NCBI GenBank assembly: GCA_963760735.1
Contig: CAVXEB010000004.1
Location: forward strand, 1,426,001-1,490,000
Length of the DNA: 64,000 nt
Source of the DNA: CF-46 sp963760735
Lineage (GTDB): Bacteria; Chloroflexota; Limnocylindria; Limnocylindrales; CSP1-4
Reading direction: 5' to 3'
Position numbers and translations under genes: made by a program. Positions 37,032 through 46,596 of the stretch are shown in pieces (within the stretch, counting starts at the first letter, position 1; every line of letters starts with the position of its first letter). Below the pieces are notes generated by a model. It was not told the DNA's origin. It made no database searches and was given only the letters and a program-made list of their open reading frames with translations.

Positions 37032-38825
37032 TCATCGGAGCGCCTGAGGGCGGACCGGTCCGGGTAGCCAATCGGCAGCATCCTGCCGATCGGCGAGCCA
37101 CCAGAGCAAAGCCGGGGCGAGGCGCGACTCGAGCCCTGCCGCAACGACCGCAGTGACATCCTCGGCGTCGATGGCGACGATCGGTACGTTCGCGTCGACC
37201 CCGGCCACGATCGCCTGCAGCGCCGCCCGAGTCGTGGTCGCCGCAAGCGCGCTGCGTCGCGCAACGAGGCAGCGCCGGGCCAGCGTCCGGGTCGGGTGGC
37301 GAGCCGCCGTCAGCCATCGCTCGCCACGCGAGCGACCGGGTCTCCCGGGGCCGCCCAAGCGAGTCATCTCGGCACGGAACGCAGTATCGGGATCGATCTC
37401 GATCCACTCGTCGATCGCGGTCGGAGGAGCCTCGCGACCGACCGACGTGACGACCGTCAGCGTCGAGGACACGTCCGGCGGCAGCTGGGAAACGCGTTGG
37501 ATCGCCGACCGCCTGCGCAGCGCGAGGACGACGGCGCCGTTGGTGCCGGCATGCGTCGCAGGGCCGGGGGCGATCGAACTGGAAGTCGCGATCGGGCGCC
37601 GGTCGGATCCTGATGCAGATCCGATCATGCCCGTGTATCGACCGATGATCGCCGCGAGGACCCGATCGGATCCATACGGCTCCGACCTTGCGACGATCGC
37701 CTCTCGATCAAACGACCCGAGCCGGGCGAGGGCTCGCTCAATCGCCGCGGCCAGCGCCTCGGGGCCGGGCCCGGCCGCGACTTCGCCAGCTGCGCCATCG
37801 CGACCGATCAGATCGGCCACGGTCGGAGACACGGCAACGACCGGCAGACCTGTCGCCAGAGCCTCGACAGCGACAATTCCGAAGGACTCGCTCGGGCTCG
37901 GGTGGACGAGCAGACCGGCCCGAGCCATCGCCGCCGCGACATCCGGACGGGCCGCCGCCGGCTCGAAGGTCACCCAGGGACCGAGCCCAAGGTCGTCGGC
38001 CAGGCGGCCGAGGCGACGATCCTCCGCCTGGCTCGGAGCCTGGCCGATCAGACGAAGCCGGACGGGCCTGGTTGTGCGAACGATCGCCACGGCACGGATC
38101 AGCGCATCCATCCCCTTGCTGGCCTTGCGGCTGCCGACCCACAACAGCTCGAGGCGATCGCGGTCGATCCCCCCTTGCGGTCGGAAGACGGAACGGTCGA
38201 CCAGGTTCGGGATCACGTCGATGTCGTCCGGATCGAGCCCGGACAACGCGGCGGCCTGGTCCGCGAGGCGCCGGCTCACCGCGACGAGGCTCCGATGCTC
38301 GCCGACGAGGGTTCGATACGCAGCAGCGGCGCGTGGGCTCTTCAGGCGTTCCTCAAGGCTTCCGTCGTGCTCGGTGGTCAGGAGCGGCACGCCGAGGGCG
38401 TTGGCCAGAGCGATGGCGGAGCCGCCGTCCGGAAGCCCACGATGCGCATGGATCAGGTCGATCGGCCAGGCCTGCGCTAGCCGGTTGCCGAACGGGAGCA
38501 GGGTCGTCGTCTGCCATCGCATGAGGTCGACCGGATGTCGACGCTCGATCTCAGCGGGGATGGTCGCCGGCAGGCGGGCCACCGGCACGCCTCCGCCCCA
38601 GGAGCGAGGCGTAGCGAGAGGGAGATCTCCCATCTGGATGGCGCGTGCGCGGGCCGCTCCCGTCTCGGTCGCCGATGTGTCGGCGGACAGCAGGCTCGGC
38701 TCCCACGACGCGACGACGATCTCGACGCCTTGCCGCGCAAGCCCTCGGACCTGATCGGCCACGAAGCTCCCACGGCCCGGCGCTACGGCCGACGGATACC
38801 AGCCGCTCACGACCAGGACGTGCAT
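37032..38825 (-). CDS. GT4 glycosyltransferase with an extra C-terminal domain
   Basis: Residues 1-405 form a GT-B enzyme of family GT4: MHVLVVSGWYPSAVAPGRGSFVADQVRGLARQGVEIVV, IHAHRGLPDG, LLWVGSRKASKGMDALI and the donor-site motif PSPSESFGIVAVEALATGLPVVA. A further 185 residues follow (from about ASGSDRRPIAT) with a polar linker and a small alpha/beta-like region ending ALLWWLADRQDAADWLPG. I do not recognise this part. The gene starts in the ATGA overlap with the preceding transferase (38823-38827), making it the last of the nine-gene operon. Confidence 0.85.
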   Translation of the reverse strand: MHVLVVSGWYPSAVAPGRGSFVADQVRGLARQGVEIVVASWEPSLLSADTSATETGAARARAIQMGDLPLATPRSWGGGVPVARLPATIPAEIERRHPVDLMRWQTTTLLPFGNRLAQAWPIDLIHAHRGLPDGGSAIALANALGVPLLTTEHDGSLEERLKSPRAAAAYRTLVGEHRSLVAVSRRLADQAAALSGLDPDDIDVIPNLVDRSVFRPQGGIDRDRLELLWVGSRKASKGMDALIRAVAIVRTTRPVRLRLIGQAPSQAEDRRLGRLADDLGLGPWVTFEPAAARPDVAAAMARAGLLVHPSPSESFGIVAVEALATGLPVVAVSPTVADLIGRDGAAGEVAAGPGPEALAAAIERALARLGSFDREAIVARSEPYGSDRVLAAIIGRYTGMIGSASGSDRRPIATSSSIAPGPATHAGTNGAVVLALRRRSAIQRVSQLPPDVSSTLTVVTSVGREAPPTAIDEWIEIDPDTAFRAEMTRLGGPGRPGRSRGERWLTAARHPTRTLARRCLVARRSALAATTTRAALQAIVAGVDANVPIVAIDAEDVTAVVAAGLESRLAPALLWWLADRQDAADWLPGPVRPQALR

Positions 38826-40233
38826 CAGGTCGGAGCCCGGTCACCAGCGTTCGACCGGCTCGCCGATGAGCCGGTCAGCAGCCCGTCCAGCAGGCCGCGA
38901 TAGGCGGCAGCCGCGACGGGCCACGAATACCGGTCGGCCGCGATCGCGCTGAATTCGAACCCGCCACTCGGGGTCGGCCGCCAGCCGATCGAGGGCCGTC
39001 CGGATCGCCGCGGCGAGATCCGTCGCGGCCGGCGAGTCGGCCACCACGCCGAGGTCCTCGTCCCGGACGAGTCCGGCCATCAGCGTCAGGCCGCTCGGGA
39101 CGACGACCGGCGTTCCCGCGGCGAGCGACTCCCAGAGCTTGTTCGGGCTCGACAGCTGCTGATTCACCGAGACCGCAGGCAACGGGATCAGGGAGACGTC
39201 GGCGTCGCGGGTCCATGCGAGCAGCTCGTCCGGGTGGCGGGCGGGCAACGTCCGGTGGCGGCCGACGAACCTCGGCTCGTCGTCGCGGGCGCGTTCACGG
39301 TCGAACCCACGACCGAACCCGAGGACGGCGAGGATCGCGCCCGGGACCAGGAGAACGGCCTCGGCGGCTTCGTCGAGGCCGAGCCGCGGGCCGAGCCGGC
39401 CCTGGAACAGGACGACGGGCACGTCCCGGCCGACGCCCAGCTCCCGGCGGAGCGGACCGGGCTCACCGGCCGCTTCCACGGCCAACTCGGCGATCTCCGG
39501 GTAGTTGGGGACGACGACGGGGCGACGGCCCCAGCGCGCTCCGAGCCGGTCGGCGAGCGCCTCGTTCACGGTCGTCAGGCCATCGGATCGGCGCGCCCAG
39601 TCGCGTTCGCGACGGGCATGGAGCGAGCGGATGGGGCCGGGCATGTCGAGCACGTTGTTCGATTCGAACACATCGTCGATCGCGTCGTAGATCACGACGG
39701 CCCGCTCGCCGCTCGGACCGACCGGGGACCGGTCGCGCGCGGCCAGGGCGGCGGCGATCGTGAGGCTGCCGCAGGCGTGGTAGAGGTCCGCCGGCGCCAG
39801 GTCCCGGGCGAGGCTCGCCCACCAGCCCCGGACGGTGTGGGGCCAGAAGAGCCAGCGCCGGAGTGTCGCACCGATCGTCGCGATCCGCCGAGTGATCCGG
39901 CGCGACGAGCGAACGCGGCGGCTCGGTCGCCGCCGGGCGCGCCGGAGCGCCGGCCGACGCACCCAGGAGGCCGCCCATCGTCGTCTCGCCGCCCCGCCCG
40001 AGCCGGGCCCAGATCCCGCTCGGCGGATGGCGGCGCAGCGTCCACTCGTCACCGGTCTCGCGCTCCGGGAGCCCACGGGCGACGGTCGCGGCGATCTCGA
40101 CGGTGTAGCCGCCGGCCGCGAGCGTCCGGGCGATGCGCAGGGCCCGCGAGTAGGGCGCGGCCGGATTGCCGACGAGGATGACCGCACGGCGTCGACGCCG
40201 CTCCCCGCTGACCCCGGGCTCCGGACGGCTCAC
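38825..40233 (-). pseudogene. GT4 glycosyltransferase gene with two +1 frame breaks
   Basis: GTG 40233 overlaps the upstream stop (GTGA) and opens RRRAVILVGNPAAPYSRALRIARTLAAGGYTVEIAA in one frame. Between about 39890 and 39970 the sense moves to a second frame giving ITRRIATIGATLRRW, then IYDAIDDVFESNNVLDMPG, the donor-domain motif SSPNKLWESLAAGTPVVVPS and WRVRIQR. At about 38947 it moves to a third frame reading IAADRYSWPVAAAAYRGLLDGLL and ending in a TGA that overlaps the next gene's ATG. Repaired, it encodes about 468 residues. Preserved overlaps at both ends show that the gene ends are genuine. Confidence 0.82.
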
Positions 40234-41586
40234 CACGGTCGGCCCGTCAGGCGGCCGTACTCGGCGAGGAGCCGGGCCGACTGGACCTCCCAGTTGTAGG
40301 TCGCGAGGTGAGCGTCCAGTCCGCGCTGCCCGATCGCGGCCCGTTCCGCCTCGGGAAGGTCGAGGATCGCCTGGACCGCCGCCCCGATCGCCGCGGGATC
40401 GGTCGGGTCGACGAGCGTGCCGCAACCCGTCTCGCGGACGATTCCGGACATCCCCGGCAGGTCCGACGCCACCACCGGGGCGCCGGCAGCCATCGCCTCG
40501 AACAGCTTGTTGGGGGTCGTCAGGCGGTGGTTGAGGGTCGTCGGCTGGATCGGCATCGCGACGACGTCGGCGGAGGCCACCCAGTCGATCAGCTCGGTCG
40601 GCGGGACGGCGGGCAGGACGTGCAGGCGGCCACCGAGTGCCGGGTCCGCGGCGCGGGCCCGGAGGGCACTCTCCAGCGCGCCGTAGCCGAGGAGGACGAC
40701 GTCGGCCTCCGGCGCCAGGTGCGGCAGGGCGTCGATCAGCTGCTCGATCCCCCGATCCCGTGACAGGCCCCCGTGGTACAGGACGATTCGGCGGTCTGGC
40801 GCGAGCCCGAGCGCCGCCCGGATCCGGTCCGGACGCCGCTTCGGCGGATGCCGGCGCCACGAGCAGTTGAGGACGATCAGCGGCATCGGCAGGTCCCACC
40901 GCCCGGCCATCACGCGGGCGTACGGCTCGTTGACCGTCACGACCCGGGCGGCGCGGCGCGCCCATGACCGCTCGATCCGGCCGAAGATCCGGCGGGCGAA
41001 GCTCGGCAGCCGGGCGAGGTTCGCGGCGTCGACGTAGATGTCCCGGGCGTCGTAGACCACCGGGATGCGCGTGCCGCCGAGGGCGAGCCCGATCGGGATG
41101 CCCATGTACGCCATCGCGTGGATCAGGTCCGCCTCCGGCGCCACGGATTGGGTTCGAACCCGCTGGGAGCGGACGGTCAGCCCGATCGCGGCGAGGCGGC
41201 GGACAGCCGAGAGGATCCGGCGGCCACGCGCGAGCGGTGACGCCGCGGCGGAAGGCGGGGGTGGCGGCCGGGTCCGCGCCACCGGGCTCGACGCGTGCGG
41301 CGGACGGGACCGCGTCGGTGCCACCTGGCAGGAACCGCCGCAGCGGGCCGGGCAGGCCGTCGCGGGCCGAGACGGGCACGCGGAGGATCCGGTAGCCCTC
41401 CGGCCGTCGCTCGTCCATCGGAAGGCCGTCGCCGGACCGGGCCAGGATCGTGACGTCGTGGCCGCGCCCCGCGAGGAGGCTTGCGATCCGGTACGCCCGC
41501 GAATCGAACGCTCCGGTCGACGGGAGGACCAGGGTCGCCCGCTGGGCGACGGGTCGCGACTGGTCCGGCGCCTCGGCGGTGGTCAT
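40230..41586 (-). pseudogene. GT4 glycosyltransferase gene with one +1 frame break
   Basis: ATG 41586 overlaps the preceding stop (ATGA) and starts TTAEAPDQSRPVAQRATLVLPSTGAFDSRAYRIASLLAGRGHDVTILARSG. The sense moves by +1 between about 41225 and 41300 and continues RRILSAVRRLAAIGL, VVYDARDIYVDAANLARLP, LYHGGLSRDRGIEQLI and the donor motif TPNKLFEAMAAGAPVVASDLPG, ending at 40230. The repaired protein has about 451 residues. It is closely similar in layout to the neighbours at 41583-42986 and 38825-40233, suggesting tandem duplication of an ancestral transferase. Confidence 0.82.
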
Positions 41587-42986
41587 CCGGGTGCCCGGGC
41601 GGCGGCCAGGTCGTCATAAAGGGCGACGAGGCGGGCAACCTCGGTCTCCCAGTTCCAGCGTTCGTGCGCGGCGAGCAGGCAGCGGGCGCGGAGCTCCTCC
41701 CGCTCGGCTGCCGATCGCTCGAGGATCGACCGGATCGCGGCGGCGACCGCGTCCGCGTCGGTCGGGTCGCATGCCGCCCCGAGGGGCCCGGCGGGGTCGT
41801 CGAGAACGATCCGATGCATCTCGGGGAAGTCACTGACGACGACCGGCGTGCCCGCCGCGATCGATTCGAACAGCTTGTTCGGGGTCGACAGGCGGTGATT
41901 GAGGGTCGAGGGCTGGATGGGCAGCACGTCGACGTCGGCCGAGGCGACCCACGGCAGGAGCTCGTCCGGCGGGACGGCGGTCAGGACGTGGAGCCGGCCG
42001 CCGAAGCGCGGCTCCGCCTCCATCGCGAGGAGCATCCGCTTCTGCGAGCCATACCCGAGGTAGACGGCATGGACCCGCTCCAGACCCGGACGGAGGATCG
42101 CCTCCGCGAGCTGCTCAAGGCCGCGATGGGTGGAGAACCCGCCGTGGTAGAGCGCGACGGGTGCGTCCGGTGGGATCGACGCCGCGGCCCGGATCAGGTC
42201 CGGCCGCGGGACGGGTGGCTCCCAGCGTGCCGGGCAGTTGTGGACGACCACGATGCGGGCCGGTCGCAGCCGCCGCGCCAGATCCTCGGCGAGCGAGTCG
42301 TTGACCGTCACGAGGGCCCGGGCACCGGCGGTCCAGCGCCGTTCGTTGCCCGCAAGGCGCCGCTTCAGGATCGCGGGCCGATCGGCGTTCGAGCCCGACT
42401 CCAAGAAGATCTCGTGGCTGTCATAGACGAGCTCGCCGCCGACGCGCTCGCGCGCCCGCCCGGCCGCCTCGAGGCCGGTCAGGTCGTGGCCGTGATGGAC
42501 GTCCGCGAGAGGCGCCAGGTCCGCGACGTGCTCCGCCCAGCCGCGGACGACCCAGCGCCAGCGGATGAGCCAGTCCAGGTTCGAGCCGCCGGATCGCTGG
42601 GGCCGCCCCCGCGTCCACAGGTAGAACGGCAGCCGGATCGAGGCCCAGACCGCCGTGACGGGCGCCGCGAGGAGCAGCGCCACGAGCTCGAGCAGTCCGA
42701 TCGGCAGGCTCCGGACCGCCCGGTTGACCCGCCCGACCCACCATCGCCGCATCCGCCACGGGTAGCGGATCCACGTCCAGTAGAAGCGCCAGGACTGGGG
42801 CACGGGCACGCGGATGATCTCGAACCCGTCCCGCTCCTCTCGGTCGCCCTCCGCCGCGACCGGGTCGGTCGGACGGGCGAAGACCGTCACGCGGTGGCCC
42901 GCCGCGACGAGACTGGCGGCCTCCCGGAGGACACGGGCGTCGGTCCGGCAGTCGTTGAACACGTACATCGCGACGTGGAGGCCCAT
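41583..42986 (-). CDS. GT4 glycosyltransferase
   Basis: The intact 467-residue enzyme begins MGLHVAMYVFNDCRTDARVLREAASLVAAGHRVTVFA, has the internal VYDSHEIFLESGSNADRP segment, the phosphate loop VALYHGGFSTHRGLEQL and the donor motif TPNKLFESIAAGTPVVVSDFPEM. A central insertion (about residues 80-150, two hydrophobic stretches) may attach it to the membrane. ATG 42986 lies 13 bases after the wbpI stop. It should act on a polyprenyl-linked intermediate built from the sugar made by the upstream genes. Confidence 0.9.
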   Translation of the reverse strand: MGLHVAMYVFNDCRTDARVLREAASLVAAGHRVTVFARPTDPVAAEGDREERDGFEIIRVPVPQSWRFYWTWIRYPWRMRRWWVGRVNRAVRSLPIGLLELVALLLAAPVTAVWASIRLPFYLWTRGRPQRSGGSNLDWLIRWRWVVRGWAEHVADLAPLADVHHGHDLTGLEAAGRARERVGGELVYDSHEIFLESGSNADRPAILKRRLAGNERRWTAGARALVTVNDSLAEDLARRLRPARIVVVHNCPARWEPPVPRPDLIRAAASIPPDAPVALYHGGFSTHRGLEQLAEAILRPGLERVHAVYLGYGSQKRMLLAMEAEPRFGGRLHVLTAVPPDELLPWVASADVDVLPIQPSTLNHRLSTPNKLFESIAAGTPVVVSDFPEMHRIVLDDPAGPLGAACDPTDADAVAAAIRSILERSAAEREELRARCLLAAHERWNWETEVARLVALYDDLAAARAPG

Positions 42987-42999
42987 GGATGGCGGTCCG

Positions 43000-44091
43000 T
43001 CAGGCCAGCCCGGCCGCGATCGCCTCGACCGCCCCGGACGGCCGGAGGGACGGTCCGGCGATCCGGGTCGCCGCGGCGGCGGGACCGGTTCCGGCCGGGA
43101 CGAGACGTTCGAGCTCGGCGACAGCCCGGTCCGCGTCGAGCCCGACCACGACCATCCGGCCATCGCTGTCGTCGACCGACTCGATCCACTCGGTCCGGTC
43201 GCGGAGGACGAGGCACGGCACCCGCAGCCAGGCGGACTCCCGCTGGACACCGCCGGAATCGGTCAGGACCGCGGCCGCGTGGAGCTGGAGCGCGAGGGTC
43301 GTCCGATATCCCTGCGGGTCGATCACCCGGACGGTGTCCGGCATCGGGATGCCCGCGGCGTCCAGCACGGCCCGGGTGCCCGGATGGAGGGCGAGGACCA
43401 CCGGCCGATCGGGCGCGGCGACGGCCGCGAGCAGGCGCGACCACGCGGCGAGCGCGGCCGGGCTGCGGTTCTCGGTGCGATGGACCGTCGCGAACAGGTA
43501 CCCGCCGGACGCGAGCCCGGGCCCCGCGGCGGCGAGCACGGCCGGATCGCGAGCCTCGACGGCCGTCCGGGCCGCCAGGTCCTGGAGCAGGTCGCCGACG
43601 AGCGCAACCCCATCGACGATCCCCTCGGCGGCAAGGTTGGCGACGGCCGTCGGGGTCGGCGCGAAGAGCCACCGGGACAGGTGGTCCGCGACGACGCGGT
43701 TGATCTCCTCCGGCATCCGCCGGTCGAACGACCGGAGGCCGGCCTCGACATGGGCGACGGGGATGTCCAGCTTCGCCGCCGCGAGCGCACCGGCGAGCGT
43801 GGAGTTCGTGTCGCCGTAGACGAGGACCGCATCGGGCCGCTCCGCGACGAGGACCGACTCGACCGCGGGAAGCATCCGGCCGGTCTGCTCGGCCTGGGTC
43901 CCTCCGCCGATCCCGAGGGAGTGGTCGGGTTGCGGTAGCCCCAGCTCGGCGAAGAACGCGCCGGCCATGGCCTCGTCCCAGTGCTGGCCCGTGTCGACGA
44001 GGACCTCGTCGTGTCGTCGCCGGAGGGCGGGCGACAGGGCCGCCGCCTTGATGAGCTGGGGCCGCGTCCCGACGACGCTGACGATCCGCAA
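43000..44091 (-). CDS. wbpI: UDP-N-acetylglucosamine 2-epimerase family enzyme (WbpI/WecB-like)
   Basis: The 363-residue protein starts MRIVSVVGTRPQLIKAA, the signature of the hydrolysing/non-hydrolysing UDP-GlcNAc 2-epimerases. Other family segments are DTGQHWDEAM, YGDTNSTLAGALAAAKL, HVEAGLRSFDRRMPEEINR, VHRTENR and DSGGVQREA-like DSGGVQRESAW. In context (after WbpD, E, B and A) it is best read as WbpI, which inverts C2 of UDP-GlcNAc(3NAc)A to the manno form. A WecB role on UDP-GlcNAc is the alternative. The start is TTG 44091, supported by GGGAG five bases upstream. Confidence 0.85.
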   Translation of the reverse strand: MRIVSVVGTRPQLIKAAALSPALRRRHDEVLVDTGQHWDEAMAGAFFAELGLPQPDHSLGIGGGTQAEQTGRMLPAVESVLVAERPDAVLVYGDTNSTLAGALAAAKLDIPVAHVEAGLRSFDRRMPEEINRVVADHLSRWLFAPTPTAVANLAAEGIVDGVALVGDLLQDLAARTAVEARDPAVLAAAGPGLASGGYLFATVHRTENRSPAALAAWSRLLAAVAAPDRPVVLALHPGTRAVLDAAGIPMPDTVRVIDPQGYRTTLALQLHAAAVLTDSGGVQRESAWLRVPCLVLRDRTEWIESVDDSDGRMVVVGLDADRAVAELERLVPAGTGPAAAATRIAGPSLRPSGAVEAIAAGLA

Positions 44092-44112
44092 GGACGCTCC
44101 CGGCCGCGGTGG

Positions 44113-45547
44113 TCAGGCCGCGGGATCGGTGACGGCCGTGCCCGGGCGGGGCGGCAGCCCGATCCCCCGGTACGAGACCGTGGACGGGAGGTCGAGGTCG
44201 CGGAGGCTGTTCCGGCCGTCGAACACGACCGCGAGATCGGGGAACCAGGCGGCGTCGAGCCGGTTGAAGAGCGGGTCGCCGGTCTGGGTGACGATCGCCC
44301 GGAACGGGCCCGGTTCGCCCCAGGACCAGGGCGTCGCGCAGCAGCGCGCCGTCTCCTCGGGCGTCAGGAGCGGGTCGTAGGCGGAGACGACGGCGCCCTG
44401 GTGGGTCAGCCGCTCGATCAGCGGGAGCGCCCGCGAGTAGGCGAGCTCGTGGACCCCGTGGCGGTAGGTCAGCCCGAGGACGAGGACCGGTACGCCCTCG
44501 AGCCCGCCGAGTTCCTGCTGGAGGGCCTTGATCGCGACACCGACCTGGCCGTCGTTCGTTCGCCGGGCCAGCCCGACGAGCTCGAGCTCCGGCGCCCGCG
44601 ACAGGAGGAAGTGCGGGTAGACGGGGATGCAGTGGCCGCCGACGCCGAGACCCGGCTGATGGATGTGCGAATACGGCTGGGAGTTGGCGGCCGCGATCAC
44701 CTCGTGGATGTCGACGCCGGCACGCTCGGCGTACCGGGCGAACTCGTTGGCGAGGGCGATGTTCACGTCGCGATAGGTCGTGTCGGCGAGCTTGCTGAAC
44801 TCGGCCGCCTCGGCGTTGCTCATCGCGACGATCTCGGTGTCGAGGACCGCGTCGTAGAAGGCGGCGGCGCGTTCGGTCGAGACCGGGCCGATCCCGCCGA
44901 CGAGCTTCGGGTACGTCGCGAGGTTGCGGAGCGCGGAGCCGCTGTACAGCCGCTCCGGTGAGAACGCGACGAACAGGTCCTCGTCCGGGGTCAGCCCGGA
45001 CGCCTCGACCAGCCGGGGCAGGAACCGGGTCCGGGTGTCGCCCACCGGCAGCGTCGTCTCGAAGATCACGAGCGAGCCCGCATGGACGCCCGGCGCGATC
45101 GAGGCGACCGCGGAGTCCATGAACCGGTAGTCGGGCTGCTGCTCGTCGTCGAGCATCACCGGGACGATCAGGACGACGACGTCGGCCGCCTGGGCGGCTT
45201 CGGCGCCGTCGGTCGTGGCCCGGAGACGGCCACCGGCGTGGGCAGCGGCGACGAGCTCCGCCAGACCCGGCTCCTCGGCGACGTGCGACTGGCCGTCGTT
45301 GATCGCGTCGACCACGGATTGCTGCACGTCGACCGCGATCACGTGCCAGCCGTGGTCCGCGAACTGGGCGCACAGGGGCAGGCCCATCTTGCCCGCCCCG
45401 ACGACCGCGACCGTGCCGGCCGTGCCCGGCGCACCCGATCCACGGCGCGACCTCGAGGGCGGGCTCGTGACCGCAGGCGTGCACGGGCATCTCGATCGAG
45501 CCGCCGAGCAGGCTCTGCACGGAGGATGGGCGCGAGACGATGGTCAT
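44113..45547 (-). pseudogene. wbpA: WbpA-like UDP-GlcNAc 6-dehydrogenase gene with a +1 break near the N terminus
   Basis: From about 45427 onward the product has the full dehydrogenase pattern: VAVVGAGKMGLPLCAQFADHGW, VNIALANEFARYAERAG, the catalytic cysteine in GLGVGGHCIPVYPHFLL and LVLGLTYRHGVHELAYS. No start codon precedes VAVVGAGKMG in that frame. The frame one base away opens with ATG 45547 in an ATGA overlap with the wbpB stop and reads TIVSRPSSVQSLLGGSIEM, then PVHACGHEPALEVAPWIGCAG. Removing one C/G from the CCC run at 45425-45427 joins them. The repaired protein is about 478 residues, with a 40-residue Cys/His-containing N-terminal extension. Confidence 0.85.
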
Positions 45548-46596
45548 GCGGGGGCGAACCTCGAGGACAGCGTGGTCAGGTCGATGGCGCGGCCGTCGGC
45601 CGCGGCGGTGAGCAGCGAGGTGGCGATCGCGACGGCCCACAGGCCGTCCTCGGCGTCGACGACCGGACGGCCGCCGACGCGGACGACGCCCAGGAAGGCG
45701 TCGAGCTCCGATGCCAGTGGCTCGGTCGAGGCGACCGGCAGCACGACGATCTCGCCCTCGAAGGTCGGCGCGTAGCCGCCGATCAGGCGTGGGTTCGTCG
45801 TGTCGGTCGCCCGGGTGAACGTCAGCCGCTGGGTCAGGTAGTCGAGCTCGAACATCCCCTCCTCGCCGACGACGAGGAGCTGGCGACGCTTCGCCGGCGT
45901 GAGCCAGTTGACGTCGAGCATCCCGGTGGCGCCGGACGGGAAGTGGAGGAGCCCGAAGAGCAGGTCCTCGTTCGTCGCGTGGATCCGCTGGGCCGTCTCG
46001 GCGTAGACCCGCGACGGTCGCTCGCCGGCGATCCAGCTCAGGATGTCGACGTCGTGGGTGGCGAGGTCGACGGTCACGCCGACGTCGCGGATGCGGGCCG
46101 GGAACGGCCCGGCGCGGCGCGAGGCGATCGAGTAGACCGTCGAGAGCCAGCCCTCGTCGAGCAGCCGGCCGAGCTCGAGGACCGCCGGATTGAACCGCTC
46201 GACGTGACCGACCTGGACCGGGACGCCGGTCGCCCGCGCCGCGGCGACGATCCGCATCGCCTCGTCGGTCGTGGCCGCGAGCGGCTTCTCGACGAGGACC
46301 GCGATCCCGCGCTCGATCGCCGCAAGGGCGAGCGGCACGTGGGCCGTCGTCGGTGCCGCGATCACGACGGCGTCGAGATCGGCCTCCGCGATCATCGCGA
46401 GCGGCTCCGCGAAGCCCTGGGCGCCGGTCTGCCCGGTCGCCGCGTCGAGGGCCGCGTCGACCGGGTCGGCGACCGCCACGAGGCGGATGTCGTCCCGTCC
46501 CGACAGGATCCGGAGGTGGTTGCGGCCCATCGACCCGAGGCCGGCCAGCCCGACCCGCAGCGTGCGGGTGCCGGCGGGTTGCCAGGTCGACGTCAT
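45544..46596 (-). CDS. wbpB: Gfo/Idh/MocA family oxidoreductase (WbpB/WlbA-like)
   Basis: The 350-residue enzyme has an N-terminal Rossmann domain (VGLAGLGSMGRNHLRIL) with the family EKP motif in VLVEKPLAATTDEA and a C-terminal alpha/beta domain (NEDLLFGLLHFPSGATGMLDVNWLTPAKRR). In the WbpA-B-E-D-I setting it should oxidise C3 of UDP-GlcNAcA to the 3-keto sugar. It overlaps the aminotransferase stop and the dehydrogenase start by four bases each. As a lone sequence it could act on other sugars. The assignment rests on its neighbours. Confidence 0.85.
   Translation of the reverse strand: MTSTWQPAGTRTLRVGLAGLGSMGRNHLRILSGRDDIRLVAVADPVDAALDAATGQTGAQGFAEPLAMIAEADLDAVVIAAPTTAHVPLALAAIERGIAVLVEKPLAATTDEAMRIVAAARATGVPVQVGHVERFNPAVLELGRLLDEGWLSTVYSIASRRAGPFPARIRDVGVTVDLATHDVDILSWIAGERPSRVYAETAQRIHATNEDLLFGLLHFPSGATGMLDVNWLTPAKRRQLLVVGEEGMFELDYLTQRLTFTRATDTTNPRLIGGYAPTFEGEIVVLPVASTEPLASELDAFLGVVRVGGRPVVDAEDGLWAVAIATSLLTAAADGRAIDLTTLSSRFAPA

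Noticed and set aside
44113..45387. ATG 45387 as the start of the WbpA-type gene
   Set aside because: It would cut inside the GxGxxG cofactor motif, and the ATGA overlap at 45547 together with a one-base break explains the sequence better.
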